A stretch of DNA of 64,000 nucleotides from positions 124,001 through 188,000 of the forward strand of contig NZ_JAEA01000011.1 in the NCBI RefSeq assembly GCF_000518665.1, read 5' to 3'. Origin of the DNA: Microvirga flocculans ATCC BAA-817. Lineage in GTDB: Bacteria; Pseudomonadota; Alphaproteobacteria; Rhizobiales; Beijerinckiaceae. Below are positions 16,114 through 24,461 of the stretch, piece by piece; position 1 is the first letter of the stretch, and the number at the start of each line of letters is the position of its first letter. The notes below the pieces were generated by a model, which saw only the letters and a list, made by a program, of their open reading frames with translations, searched no databases and was not told the origin of the DNA. A program made the position numbers and the translations under genes.

Positions 16114-18390
16114 ATGGCAGACGATGGGCAGAGCGTACGCCTTCAGGTCGCCAATGCCCGTCCGGACGATTCCGGCCGCGGCATCGCACGGGTGAGCCGG
16201 CAGGCCCTGGCCGATATCGGCATCCAGGAAGGTCAGGCCATAGAAATCGTCGGCAAGCGTCACACCACCGCGATTGCCGTCACCCCCTATGCCGAGGACG
16301 AAGGGCTCACCATCATCCGCCTCGACGGCCTGCAGCGCGTCAATGCCGGCGTAGGCAGCGGCGATCATGTGGAGGTGAAACGGGCGGAGGTCCGCCCCGC
16401 GACCCGCGTCGTGCTGGCGCCCGCCCAGAAGGGTCTGCGGCTTCAGGGCTCGGGCGAAGCCCTGAAGCGCACCTTCTATCAGCGACCGCTCACGGCCGGA
16501 GACGTGATTTCCACCTCCGTGTACTCGCCCCGCGCCACGGACCGAAGATACCCGGAAGAACTGCGCGGCCTTCTCAACATCCCGGCCTACGGCCTCCAGG
16601 AAATCCGCCTCGTGGTCGTCTCGACGCAGCCGCGCGGCATCGTGCATGTGACCGCCGAGACCGAGATCGAGCTGCGCCCGCAATTCGAGGAACCGCGCGA
16701 GGCCCGCCGCGCCGACGTGACCTACGACGATATCGGCGGCCTGGGCAGCACGGTGGATCAGGTGCGCGAAATGGTAGAGCTGCCTCTGCGCCATCCCGAG
16801 CTTTTCCAGCGCCTCGGCATCGATCCTCCCAAGGGCGTACTGCTCTACGGCCCTCCCGGAACCGGCAAGACCCGGCTGGCACGCGCCGTCGCGAATGAGA
16901 CGGAGGCGCAGTTCTTCCATATTGCCGGCCCCGAGATCATGGGCAGCCATTACGGCGAATCCGAGCAGCGCCTGAGGCAGGTGTTTCAAGAGGCTCAGCA
17001 GAACGCGCCTGCGATCATCTTCATCGACGAGATCGACAGCATCGCGCCCAAGCGCGAAGAGGTGACGGGCGAGGTCGAACGGCGCATCGTGGCGCAGCTT
17101 CTCACCCTCATGGACGGGCTGGAGCCGCGCCAGAACATCGTAGTGATCGGCGCGACGAACCGGCGCGAGGCCATCGACGAGGCCCTGCGCCGTCCGGGCC
17201 GCTTCGACCGCGAGATCGTGATCGGCGTGCCGGACGAGCCGGGCCGCCGGGAAATTCTCGCCATCCACACCCGCGGCATGCCGCTTGCGGAGGATGTCGA
17301 TCTCGACGAGATCGCCCGCACCACCTACGGCTTCGTCGGCGCCGATCTGGCGGCCCTGTCGCGCGAGGCGGCCATGGACTCCCTGCGCCGCATCCTGCCC
17401 GAGGTCAACCTGAGGGACGGGATTCCGGCCAATGTGATCGAAAGCCTGCAGGTGACCCGGCAGGATTTTCACAACGCGATGAAGCGCGTCCAGCCCTCCG
17501 CCCTGCGCGAGATCATGATCCAGGTACCTAATGTCACCTGGGACGACATCGGCGGCGTCGAGGAAGCGCGCACCCGCCTGCGGGAGGGTGTGGAACTTCC
17601 GCTCAAGAGCCCGGAATCCTTCCGCCGCCTGGGCATCCGCCCGGCCAAGGGCTTCCTCCTCTTCGGGCCGCCCGGCACCGGCAAGACGCTTCTGGCGAAG
17701 GCCGTCGCCCGCGAGTCGCAGGCCAATTTCGTAGCCACGAAATCCTCCGACCTTCTTTCGAAATGGTATGGCGAATCCGAGCAGCAGGTATCGCGGCTCT
17801 TCGCCCGCGCCAGACAGGTCGCACCGACAATCGTGTTCATCGACGAGATCGATTCCCTGGCGCCCATTCGCGGCGGCGGGCTCGGCGAGCCCGCCGTGAC
17901 GGAGCGTGTGGTGAACACGCTCCTCGCCGAAATGGACGGCCTTGAGGAATTGCAGGGCGTCGTCGTGATGGCGGCGACCAACAGGCCCAACCTCATCGAC
18001 CCTGCCCTCCTTCGCCCAGGCCGCTTCGACGAGCTGATCTATGTACCCGTTCCCGATGCCCAGGGCCGCCGGCATATTCTCGGCATTCACACCAAGACCA
18101 TGCCCCTGGGTCCGGACGTGGACCTGGATGTGGTCGCCGAGCGCACGACCCGCTTCACGGGCGCCGATCTCGAGGACCTCACCCGGCGCGCGGGCCTCCT
18201 CGCCCTGCGCGAGACGCTTGAGGCCCAGCATGTGACCATGGCGCATTTCGAGCAGGCCCTGCGCGAGACACGGCCCTCCGTCACGCCCGAAATGGAGCGG
18301 GAATACGAGGACATGGTCCGCACCCTGAAGCAGGAAGGGCCGCAGCGCCAGCCCATCGGCTTCCTGCCGATCAGGCAGGCAGCGGAGTAA
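16114..18390 (+). CDS. CDC48/VAT-type double AAA+ ATPase
   Basis: The 758-residue protein has the full archaeal/eukaryotic CDC48 layout. An N-domain (about 1-190: double-psi barrel plus CDC48_2-like part) precedes two AAA modules. D1 has GPPGTGKT at 246-253 and Walker B DE at 305-306; D2 has GPPGTGKT at 518-525 and DE at 577-578. Pore loops are MGSHYGESE in D1 and LSKWYGESE in D2, so D2 keeps the aromatic pair. The arginine-finger regions (RRPGRFDRE, LRPGRFDE) are present. It likely unfolds or extracts proteins. No C-terminal HbYX motif is seen. Start chosen for GAGGGGAGC. Confidence 0.93.
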   Translation: MADDGQSVRLQVANARPDDSGRGIARVSRQALADIGIQEGQAIEIVGKRHTTAIAVTPYAEDEGLTIIRLDGLQRVNAGVGSGDHVEVKRAEVRPATRVVLAPAQKGLRLQGSGEALKRTFYQRPLTAGDVISTSVYSPRATDRRYPEELRGLLNIPAYGLQEIRLVVVSTQPRGIVHVTAETEIELRPQFEEPREARRADVTYDDIGGLGSTVDQVREMVELPLRHPELFQRLGIDPPKGVLLYGPPGTGKTRLARAVANETEAQFFHIAGPEIMGSHYGESEQRLRQVFQEAQQNAPAIIFIDEIDSIAPKREEVTGEVERRIVAQLLTLMDGLEPRQNIVVIGATNRREAIDEALRRPGRFDREIVIGVPDEPGRREILAIHTRGMPLAEDVDLDEIARTTYGFVGADLAALSREAAMDSLRRILPEVNLRDGIPANVIESLQVTRQDFHNAMKRVQPSALREIMIQVPNVTWDDIGGVEEARTRLREGVELPLKSPESFRRLGIRPAKGFLLFGPPGTGKTLLAKAVARESQANFVATKSSDLLSKWYGESEQQVSRLFARARQVAPTIVFIDEIDSLAPIRGGGLGEPAVTERVVNTLLAEMDGLEELQGVVVMAATNRPNLIDPALLRPGRFDELIYVPVPDAQGRRHILGIHTKTMPLGPDVDLDVVAERTTRFTGADLEDLTRRAGLLALRETLEAQHVTMAHFEQALRETRPSVTPEMEREYEDMVRTLKQEGPQRQPIGFLPIRQAAE

Positions 18391-18404
18391 GGTGCGGCAC
18401 AACG

Positions 18405-18434
18405 AAAAGCGCGGCTCTAAGGACCCGCGCTCTT
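18405..18434 (-). terminator. Hairpin between the CDC48-like gene and the duplicated secreted gene
   Basis: AGCGCGG (18408-18414) pairs with CCGCGCT (18425-18431). On the minus strand it continues into TTTTCG, and on the plus strand into CTTTAT, so it may serve both convergent genes. Confidence 0.65.
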
Positions 18435-18452
18435 TATGAAACGTCTTCGAGA

Positions 18453-18929
18453 TTACCGCGCGCAGGCAATCGGGACGCGTGCTCCCGAACCGGGTTCGAT
18501 TACGGTCCGGCAAGGAACGCCGTTGATCCAGCGGATCTCGTGAGGAGCCGCATAGGGGAAGGGAGACGCAGGCGTACCTGAGGCCGGGACGCCCATGACA
18601 GGTCCCATCGGAGCGGGCCCCATCGGAGCGGGCCTGATGCTGCCCGTGGTGACTACGTCGCCGGGCATACGCGCCATCGGACCGGCGGGGGCCATCGGCG
18701 CGTTTACACCGGCGACAGGGCCTGCACAGGCCACCGCAACCCGCGCACCCGAGCCGGGTTCATAAACGGTGCGGCACGGAACGCCGTTGATCCAGCGGAT
18801 CTCATGGGGAGCCGCATAGGGGAACGGAGAATCCGGCGTTCCGGAAACGGGGGCCGGCTGCGCGATGGCCGCACCAATGCCGCCAAGCACCACGAAACCG
18901 GCGCCGGCAAGAATTGCCAACCTCTTCAT
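18453..18929 (-). CDS. Secreted protein with a tandem 41-residue duplication
   Basis: The 158-residue protein has a Sec signal peptide (about 1-23). Two almost identical blocks follow: one starts GTPDSPFPYAAPHEIRWING (residues about 30-70), the other GTPASPFPYAAPHEIRWING (about 117-158). They are joined by a Pro/Met/Ala-rich linker with repeated APMGP units. Each block has two cysteines in VPCRTV and ACA, likely disulfide-bonded. AGAGGAG precedes the ATG. I do not recognise the family. Near-identity of the DNA copies points to a recent duplication. Confidence 0.85.
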   Translation of the reverse strand: MKRLAILAGAGFVVLGGIGAAIAQPAPVSGTPDSPFPYAAPHEIRWINGVPCRTVYEPGSGARVAVACAGPVAGVNAPMAPAGPMARMPGDVVTTGSIRPAPMGPAPMGPVMGVPASGTPASPFPYAAPHEIRWINGVPCRTVIEPGSGARVPIACAR

Positions 18930-19283
18930 CGTTCATCTCCTCTGGTTCACTGGGACATGGCCGGAAGCCATGAAGGACATGGACTCAACGCATCGACAGG
19001 GAATGGTTTCCCTCGGCATTCGCAGCGCACAGAGTTGTGATTGTCGCACTGCGAAAGGACCGAGCTGCCTTGCTGATCTCCTCATGGACGACTCTTTCCG
19101 GCCAAGCTGGACGCAATGGGAACGGATTTCGCATCGTAGCCAGCAACATCCGTCACCTTTCCGGGCGGCCTGCCCTCCCGTTCCCACGCGAGAGGTTTTG
19201 CGTGGAACGGACCGCAGCATGTGTGGACTTCTCAAGAGGCTGCCGCGAGGATGCGGCTTTGAACCGATCCGGGTTTCGTCTCG
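18930..19283. other. Intergenic region, 354 bases, nothing recognised
   Basis: This divergent spacer should hold promoters for the duplicated secreted gene and the DUF1697 gene. Overlapping ORFs in several frames have no ribosome-binding site or family signature. No repeat or clear dyad was seen. Confidence 0.5.
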
Positions 19284-19835
19284 ATGTCCATCAAGATCGT
19301 CCTGATGCGCAGCATCGTCATCGGCGGCCAGCGTGTGAAGATGAGCGACGCACGCGCTCTGGTCGAACGGGTCGGCGGAACGGATGTGCGGTCGATCATC
19401 GCGACAGGCAATCTGCTGTTCCGCTCGAGCGAGACGCCCCGTGCCTTGGAAGGCGCGCTCGAAGCGGCCTGCGAGAGCTTTTATGGACGCCCGACGGAAA
19501 TGGTGGTGAAGACTGCCGAGCAATGGCGATCCCTCCTGGCCGCCAATCCTTTTCCCGAAGAAGCGAAGAAGGCCCCGTCACGGCTTCTGGTCTGGGCGAT
19601 GCGCAGCCCTCTGCCGGACAATGGGCTGGAACAGATGCGACGGCGCGCGCATGGCGAGGAACGGATCGCGAGAACGCCGGACGGGGATTTCTATGTCTGG
19701 TTCGGCGAGGGCAAGATCTCGGACTCGAAGATCCCCGCAGGCTTCTCCCTCAAGGCGCTCGGTGCGGTCGGCACCAATCGGAACTGGAACACGGCCCTCA
19801 AGATCGCCCAGGCGCTCGAGGCGATGAACGGCTGA
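19284..19835 (+). CDS. DUF1697 family protein
   Basis: The 183-residue cytosolic protein follows the DUF1697 pattern. It opens with a short strand and RSIVIGGQRVKMSDARALVE, then VRSIIATGNLLFRSSE, and closes with GRPTEMVVKTAEQW and a late TNRNWNTALKIAQALE. The family is widespread and has no established function. It stands alone; no operon partner overlaps it. Confidence 0.85.
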   Translation: MSIKIVLMRSIVIGGQRVKMSDARALVERVGGTDVRSIIATGNLLFRSSETPRALEGALEAACESFYGRPTEMVVKTAEQWRSLLAANPFPEEAKKAPSRLLVWAMRSPLPDNGLEQMRRRAHGEERIARTPDGDFYVWFGEGKISDSKIPAGFSLKALGAVGTNRNWNTALKIAQALEAMNG

Positions 19836-19963
19836 GCGTCCTCCGGACCTGGCCTGGCAGGACCGATCTCAACGCCGCCTGCGGTCTCTCCGCTGTGCAT
19901 CGAGGCTTCGAGCCACGCCGCTAGGCCTCTCAAGGATAGGCCAGGGGTCCCTTGCCTCGGCTC

Positions 19964-20001
19964 AAAACTAATGATATTAGTTTTTAAACTAATTTAATTA
20001 G
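19964..20001 (+). promoter_or_regulatory. Tandem TetR-type operators before the hydrolase-tetR pair
   Basis: Operator 1 is a perfect dyad with nine-base arms AAAACTAAT / ATTAGTTTT (19964-19972 and 19976-19984) around GAT. Operator 2 is CTAAT-TTA-ATTAG (19989-20001). Their centres are 21 bases apart, two helical turns, so two dimers would bind the same face. They lie just before the hydrolase start at 20017 and are the likely autoregulatory site of the TetR gene at 20966. Confidence 0.75.
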
Positions 20002-20016
20002 ATAGAGCTTCAAACG

Positions 20017-20964
20017 ATGCGCACGCGACATGCCTCCGTCAGAATGGCCGCCCAGGCCGCACTCGTCGGCACCGCCTTCCTTTCCAGCCTCGCGGCCTCC
20101 GCCCCCGCCAGAGGCGAAGACCGGACGGGCCTTGCGGCTGCCACAGGGTCTCCGCGCTTCCTCCAGCGTCCCGATGGCCGGTTGGCCTATGACGACGTCG
20201 GGGCTGGCCCGCTGGTCGTGATGGTGCCCGGCCTGGGAGACCTTCGCGCCGAGTACCGCTATCTGGCCCCCAGGCTCGTGCAAGCCGGCTATCGCGTCGT
20301 AACCCTCGATCTTCGCGGGCACGGACAGTCCAGCGTCGGCTGGCCGGACTACACCTCGGCGGCCCTCGGCAGCGATGTGGTCGCGCTGGTCCGGCACCTC
20401 GATGCCGGCCCCGCCCATTTGGTCGGCACCTCGATGGGGGCGGCGGCCGTGGCCTGGGCGGCGGCGGAGGCGCCGGATCAGGTCGGCAGCCTTGCCCTGA
20501 TCGGTCCTTTCGTCCGCGACATACCCCCTGCCTCGGCTTTCAAGGCGGCGTTGCAGCAGGCCATGCTCAGGATCGGATTTGCCGGTCCCTGGGCTGCCCG
20601 TGCCTGGGGCATGGCGTACGGATCGTTCTATGCGATGAAGCCGGCAGATTTCGCCCCCTACAAGGACGCGCTGGTGGCAAACCTGAGGGAGCCCGGCAGG
20701 CTCGATGCCGTGAAGGGCATGATCTTCGCCAGCAAGAGCGACGTCGAGGCGCGTCTGCCGGAGGTGCAGAGCCCGACCCTGGTCATCATGGGCGAAGCCG
20801 ATCCGGATTTCGCGGACCCGCGCGGCGAGGCCGAGACGGTCGCCCGCCTCCTGCGCGGCGCCGTTCACATGGTGCCCGGCGCTGGTCACTACCCGCATGT
20901 CGAGGCTCCCGACCTCGTCGCGCCCGCCCTCCTGCAATTCCTTCGCGGACAGGGAAGAGCCTGA
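20017..20964 (+). CDS. Alpha/beta hydrolase, probably exported
   Basis: The 315-residue product has an Ala-rich N-terminal signal-like segment (about 9-33). The alpha/beta hydrolase fold follows: oxyanion region MVPGLGDLRAEY, LDLRGHGQSS, nucleophile elbow GTSMGA (Ser near 139), acid in MGEADPDF and histidine in GAGHYPHVEAP. So the catalytic triad looks complete. The substrate is unknown. The stop codon is one base before the tetR start, so both form one transcript controlled by the tandem operators upstream. Confidence 0.88.
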   Translation: MRTRHASVRMAAQAALVGTAFLSSLAASAPARGEDRTGLAAATGSPRFLQRPDGRLAYDDVGAGPLVVMVPGLGDLRAEYRYLAPRLVQAGYRVVTLDLRGHGQSSVGWPDYTSAALGSDVVALVRHLDAGPAHLVGTSMGAAAVAWAAAEAPDQVGSLALIGPFVRDIPPASAFKAALQQAMLRIGFAGPWAARAWGMAYGSFYAMKPADFAPYKDALVANLREPGRLDAVKGMIFASKSDVEARLPEVQSPTLVIMGEADPDFADPRGEAETVARLLRGAVHMVPGAGHYPHVEAPDLVAPALLQFLRGQGRA

Positions 20965-20965
20965 C

Positions 20966-21532
20966 ATGCCCCGGATCGGACTGGACGCCCGAGCCGTCAT
21001 CGACGCTGCGGCGGAGCTGGCGGACGCGGAAGGGCTGGACGCCGTCACCCTGGCGAGCCTGGCGAAGCGCCTGCGCGTGAAGCCCCCCTCCCTCTACAAC
21101 CATCTCGATGGATTGGAAGGCGTCCGCCGCGCGCTGGCCCTGCGGGCGCTGCGGGAGATCGACGCGCGCATCACGCGGGCCGCCGTCGGGCTGGCCAAGG
21201 ACGAAGCCCTCATCGCCATCGCCGCCGCGTTCCGCACGTTCGCCCGTGAACATCCGGGCCTTTACACCGCCTCCCTGCGGGCTCCGGACCGGGGCGATGA
21301 CGAACTCGCTGCGGCGGGCAACGAGATCGTCGCCGTCGTCGCCTCCGTGCTCGCGGGCTATGGCCTGGGCAACGAGGATGCTCTGCACGCGACGCGCGGC
21401 CTGCGCGCGATCATCCACGGTTTCGCCTCCCTCGAAGCCGCGGGGGCCTTTGGCCTTCCGCTGGATCTGGACGAATCCTTCAGGCGGCTCCTGCGCGCGT
21501 TCATCGCAGGCCTCCAACCCCGAGACGGCTGA
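20966..21532 (+). CDS. TetR family repressor with WHG-type C-terminal domain
   Basis: The 188-residue regulator has an N-terminal HTH: VIDAAAELADAEGLDAVTLASL, in two parts, then RVKPPSLYNHLDGLEG, where the recognition helix reads PPSLYNHL. The C-terminal ligand domain carries RAIIHGFASLEAAGAFG, typical of the WHG group. It probably represses its own operon through the dyads at 19964-20001 and releases them on binding a ligand linked to the hydrolase. The ATG at 20966 is one base after the hydrolase stop codon. Confidence 0.9.
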   Translation: MPRIGLDARAVIDAAAELADAEGLDAVTLASLAKRLRVKPPSLYNHLDGLEGVRRALALRALREIDARITRAAVGLAKDEALIAIAAAFRTFAREHPGLYTASLRAPDRGDDELAAAGNEIVAVVASVLAGYGLGNEDALHATRGLRAIIHGFASLEAAGAFGLPLDLDESFRRLLRAFIAGLQPRDG

Positions 21533-21557
21533 CGCGCGGGCTCCGCCTTACCCAAGT

Positions 21558-22448
21558 CTAGCCCCCCTCGGCGGAGGCGGTTCTGGTCGCAAGCCATAAT
21601 CCGCTTACGACTCCCGCTAGTCCGATGAACACCCCTGCCGTGAGAGGCTCGTCGAGAACGAGGGCGCCGAGCAACGCCGCGGTGATGGGGCTGAGCGAGA
21701 GGAACACCGTGACCCGCGTCGGCGTGGCGTGCTTGAGAGCCCAGAGCCACAGAACGTAGCCGACGCCGCTTGACAGGCCGATGAAGACGACGGCCAGCCA
21801 TCCCTGCTTCCCGAGATGGGGAGGATTCGTAAAGAGTCCTTCCGCGCCAGCGAGGCCTGACAGGAAGACGACCGAGGCCAGCATGGCCCAGAAGCCCACG
21901 GGCAGCGTCGGATAGCGGACGAGATAGGGCCGGTAGAGCACGGAACAGGCAGCGCCGCAGAGGGCCGCGGCGAGAACCAGGAGCGCCCCCATCCCCTCGC
22001 CTGCCGAGCTTTCCGTGATCAGCCGCTCACCCAGCGCAATCGCGACCCCGACGACCGTCAGAACCACGCCGATCGCCTTGCGTCCGCTCAAGCGTTCGCG
22101 CCCGAGAGCCGCCGCGATGACCATGGTCATGAGCGGGAAGGTCGAGAACAGCAGCGCGGCGCGCGTGGACGAAATGAATTGAACCCCGAGATTCAGGAGC
22201 GCGATGAGGATGCCGAACTGGACGATGCCAAGCCCCATGACGACGAGAAGATCGCGGGGCGCGAACCGCGTTCGCGCGCTCATGATGAGAGGCGGAACGA
22301 GACAGAGAACGGCAATCGCATAGCGCAGGAAAGCCAGGGAGGCGGGGCCGATCTCGTGGACGACGAACCGGGTCGCCACAAGCGCCGCCCCGACCTGCAC
22401 GCCGGTCGCCGCGGCGGCCATCAGGGCAAGCGCTTGCGTGCGCCTCAC
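21558..22448 (-). CDS. EamA/DMT-family exporter
   Basis: The 296-residue membrane protein has ten predicted helices in two EamA repeats. Typical features are AFLRYAIAVLCLVPPLI in the first half, and in the second SSGVGYVLWLWALKHATPT then PITAALLGALVLDEPLT. I chose a GTG start at 22448, whose last bases overlap the stop codon of the upstream gene as GTGA; the only nearby ATG would shorten helix 1. Overlap with a MarR-GNAT regulator suggests it exports the compound that the regulator senses or acetylates. Confidence 0.85.
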   Translation of the reverse strand: MRRTQALALMAAAATGVQVGAALVATRFVVHEIGPASLAFLRYAIAVLCLVPPLIMSARTRFAPRDLLVVMGLGIVQFGILIALLNLGVQFISSTRAALLFSTFPLMTMVIAAALGRERLSGRKAIGVVLTVVGVAIALGERLITESSAGEGMGALLVLAAALCGAACSVLYRPYLVRYPTLPVGFWAMLASVVFLSGLAGAEGLFTNPPHLGKQGWLAVVFIGLSSGVGYVLWLWALKHATPTRVTVFLSLSPITAALLGALVLDEPLTAGVFIGLAGVVSGLWLATRTASAEGG

Positions 22449-23383
22449 AGGTCGAGATCCCAGGTCTGCCCCACGAGATCCCTCCCGAAGGAATGATGGG
22501 CCTCTTCCTTCACCAGCCGGAACCCGGCCGCCCGATAGATCCTGCAGGCCGCCACGAGCACGTCGTTGGTCCAGAGAGTCAGCCGCTTGTAGCCCTTGGC
22601 TCTCGCAAAACCGATGCACTCGTCGACGAGCCTGCGCCCGATGCCGAGCCCTCTCGCGGAAGGCTCCACATAGAGCAGCCGGAGCCTGGCGACGTCGTCG
22701 GATTGGCGCACCAGAAAGACGCTGCCGACGATCTCGCCCTCGCGCTCCGCGATCCAGCAGCGCTCGCGCTTCTGATCGAAGGTCTTGACGAAGGCGGCGG
22801 CGATTTCCGCCACCAGCGCCTCGAAGGTTTCGTCCCAGCCATATTCCTGCGCATAAAGAACGCCCTGCCGGTGCGCGATCCAGCCGATATCGCCCACTTG
22901 GTACGGACGCAGGATGTAAGGAACCTTCGGTTCCGTCGCAGCGCCGAGGAGACGCTCGACAATCTGCATGGCACGGACCAGCTGCTGCCTTTCCCCGGCA
23001 GAAAGATCCGACAGCATCGCGCCGACCTGAGCCGCGGAGGCATCGTTCAGCGGCGCGAAAGCGGCGCGACCGGCATCGGTGAGCGACAGAAGAACCTGGC
23101 GCCTGTCTCCTTCAAGGGGGGTGCGCTCGATGAGGCCCCTCGCGGAGAAGCGTTTCATCAGACGGCTGAGATAGCCGGCGTCGAGCCCCAGTTCCCGCCC
23201 CAGATCGGAGGCGGTGACGGAGACGCGATGAGCCAGCTCGTACAGGACGCGAGCCTCCGTAAGCGAGAACTCGCTCTCCAGCAGGCCCTCGCTCAAGAGA
23301 CCGATCTGGCGGGTGTAGAAGCGGTTGAAGCGGCGGACGTGTTCGATCTGATCGTCCGTGGGCAGCTGCGGCATGTGAGACAT
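22445..23383 (-). CDS. MarR-type regulator fused to a GNAT acetyltransferase
   Basis: The 312-residue protein is a fusion. Residues about 1-150 are a MarR winged helix (SVTASDLGRELGLDAGYLSR, then ERTPLEGDRRQVLLSLTDAG). Residues about 155-312 are a GNAT domain with acetyl-CoA loop RGLGIGRRLVDECIGFA and late YRAAGF. Such fusions are known but their substrates are mostly not. A perfect 33-bp palindrome lies 27 bases before the start. The gene overlaps the EamA exporter by four bases, so regulation, modification and export of one compound may be linked. Confidence 0.9.
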   Translation of the reverse strand: MSHMPQLPTDDQIEHVRRFNRFYTRQIGLLSEGLLESEFSLTEARVLYELAHRVSVTASDLGRELGLDAGYLSRLMKRFSARGLIERTPLEGDRRQVLLSLTDAGRAAFAPLNDASAAQVGAMLSDLSAGERQQLVRAMQIVERLLGAATEPKVPYILRPYQVGDIGWIAHRQGVLYAQEYGWDETFEALVAEIAAAFVKTFDQKRERCWIAEREGEIVGSVFLVRQSDDVARLRLLYVEPSARGLGIGRRLVDECIGFARAKGYKRLTLWTNDVLVAACRIYRAAGFRLVKEEAHHSFGRDLVGQTWDLDL

Positions 23384-23409
23384 GAGCGCCTCCTCCGCCG
23401 AAAAGAGTC

Positions 23410-23442
23410 AGCCAGATTGTTGACTAAGTCAACAATCTGGCT
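23410..23442. promoter_or_regulatory. 33-bp perfect palindrome, candidate MarR operator
   Basis: The arms AGCCAGATTGTTGACT (23410-23425) and AGTCAACAATCTGGCT (23427-23442) are exact 16-base inverted repeats around a single A. The core TTGACT-A-AGTCAA has MarR-site style. It lies between dppF (stop codon at 23457) and the MarR-GNAT start (23383). No T-run follows, so an operator fits better than a terminator, though the hairpin could also end dpp transcripts. Confidence 0.7.
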
Positions 23443-23456
23443 GGACCATCTCCAGC

Positions 23457-24461
23457 CTAGGCCGCGGCGTCCACCGAAAGGCGGCCTTCATGGATGGCAT
23501 GGCACGCCACGCCTCCCAGGAGCGGCGGAATCTCGGCCCGGCAGCGATCGTTGGCGAACGGACAGCGCGGGTTGAAGGTACAGCCGGACGGCGGGCTGAT
23601 CGGGTTCGGGATTTCGCCCTGCACCGGGATCCGCTGGCGGCCGGTCATCCCCACATCCGGCACCGCATCGAGAAGCATCCGGGTATAGGGATGCTTGGGA
23701 TGCGAGAAGAGTTCGCGCCCGTTGGAGATCTCGACGATGCGGCCGAGATACATTACGCCGATGCGGCTCGCCATATGGCGCACCACGGCGAGGTTGTGGC
23801 TGATGAACAGGTAGGTCAGGCCGAGGCGATCCTGCAGGTCCCGCATGAGGTTCAGGATCTGCGCCTGAACGGACACGTCGAGCGCCGAGGTCGGCTCGTC
23901 GCAGACGATGAACTCCGCATTCGAGGCGAGCGCGCGGGCAATCGCGATGCGCTGGCGCTGGCCGCCGGAGAACTCGTGCGGATATTTCTTGCCGTCCGCC
24001 GGATGAAGACCGACCAGGGACAGGAGCTCCCCGACCCGCGCGGCGATCTCCGCCTCGCTTCGCATCAGCTGGAAGGCCCGGATCGGCTCGGCCACGATCC
24101 GGTCCACCTGCCAGCGCGGGTTGAGGCTGGCATAGGGATCCTGGAAGATCATCTGGATGCGCCGCCTCAGGCGCTGGCGTTCGGCGGCGGCGGCCTGGCT
24201 CGACATGGAGATGCCGTCGATCACGACCTCGCCGCCCGTCGGCGGCAGCAGGCCCACCACCATGCGCGCCACCGTTGACTTCCCCGAGCCGGATTCGCCG
24301 ACGAGCGCGAAGGTCTCGCCCTTGGCGATGGTGAAGGAAACGCCGTCGACCGCCTTCAGAAACTGCCTCTCACCCCCCTCCAGCACCCGGTTGAGCCAGG
24401 GCTTCGATACGTCGAACACACGGCGCAGGTCTTTGACTTCGACAAAGGAACGCTCGGTCAC
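23457..24461 (-). CDS. dppF: Dipeptide/oligopeptide ABC transporter ATP-binding protein
   Basis: This is the second ATPase of a peptide importer, 334 residues. Walker A is GESGSGKS near 54-61, the Q-loop is MIFQDPYASLNPRW, the signature is HEFSGGQRQRIAIARAL and Walker B is FIVCDEPTSALD. The C-terminal oligopeptide domain with CTFNPRCPFANDRC is typical of DppF/OppF. The GTG start overlaps the dppD stop codon as GTGA. It is the last gene of the operon argE-dppABCDF. Confidence 0.95.
   Translation of the reverse strand: MTERSFVEVKDLRRVFDVSKPWLNRVLEGGERQFLKAVDGVSFTIAKGETFALVGESGSGKSTVARMVVGLLPPTGGEVVIDGISMSSQAAAAERQRLRRRIQMIFQDPYASLNPRWQVDRIVAEPIRAFQLMRSEAEIAARVGELLSLVGLHPADGKKYPHEFSGGQRQRIAIARALASNAEFIVCDEPTSALDVSVQAQILNLMRDLQDRLGLTYLFISHNLAVVRHMASRIGVMYLGRIVEISNGRELFSHPKHPYTRMLLDAVPDVGMTGRQRIPVQGEIPNPISPPSGCTFNPRCPFANDRCRAEIPPLLGGVACHAIHEGRLSVDAAA

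Noticed and set aside
15886-18513. 875-codon minus-strand ORF over the CDC48-like gene
   Set aside because: It lies antisense to a clear AAA+ ATPase; long antisense frames are common in GC-rich DNA, and the translation is His/Arg/Asp-rich without domains.
23410-23442. The palindrome as an intrinsic terminator of dppF
   Set aside because: No T-run follows on either strand, and its place before a MarR-type gene fits an operator better; a double role is not excluded.
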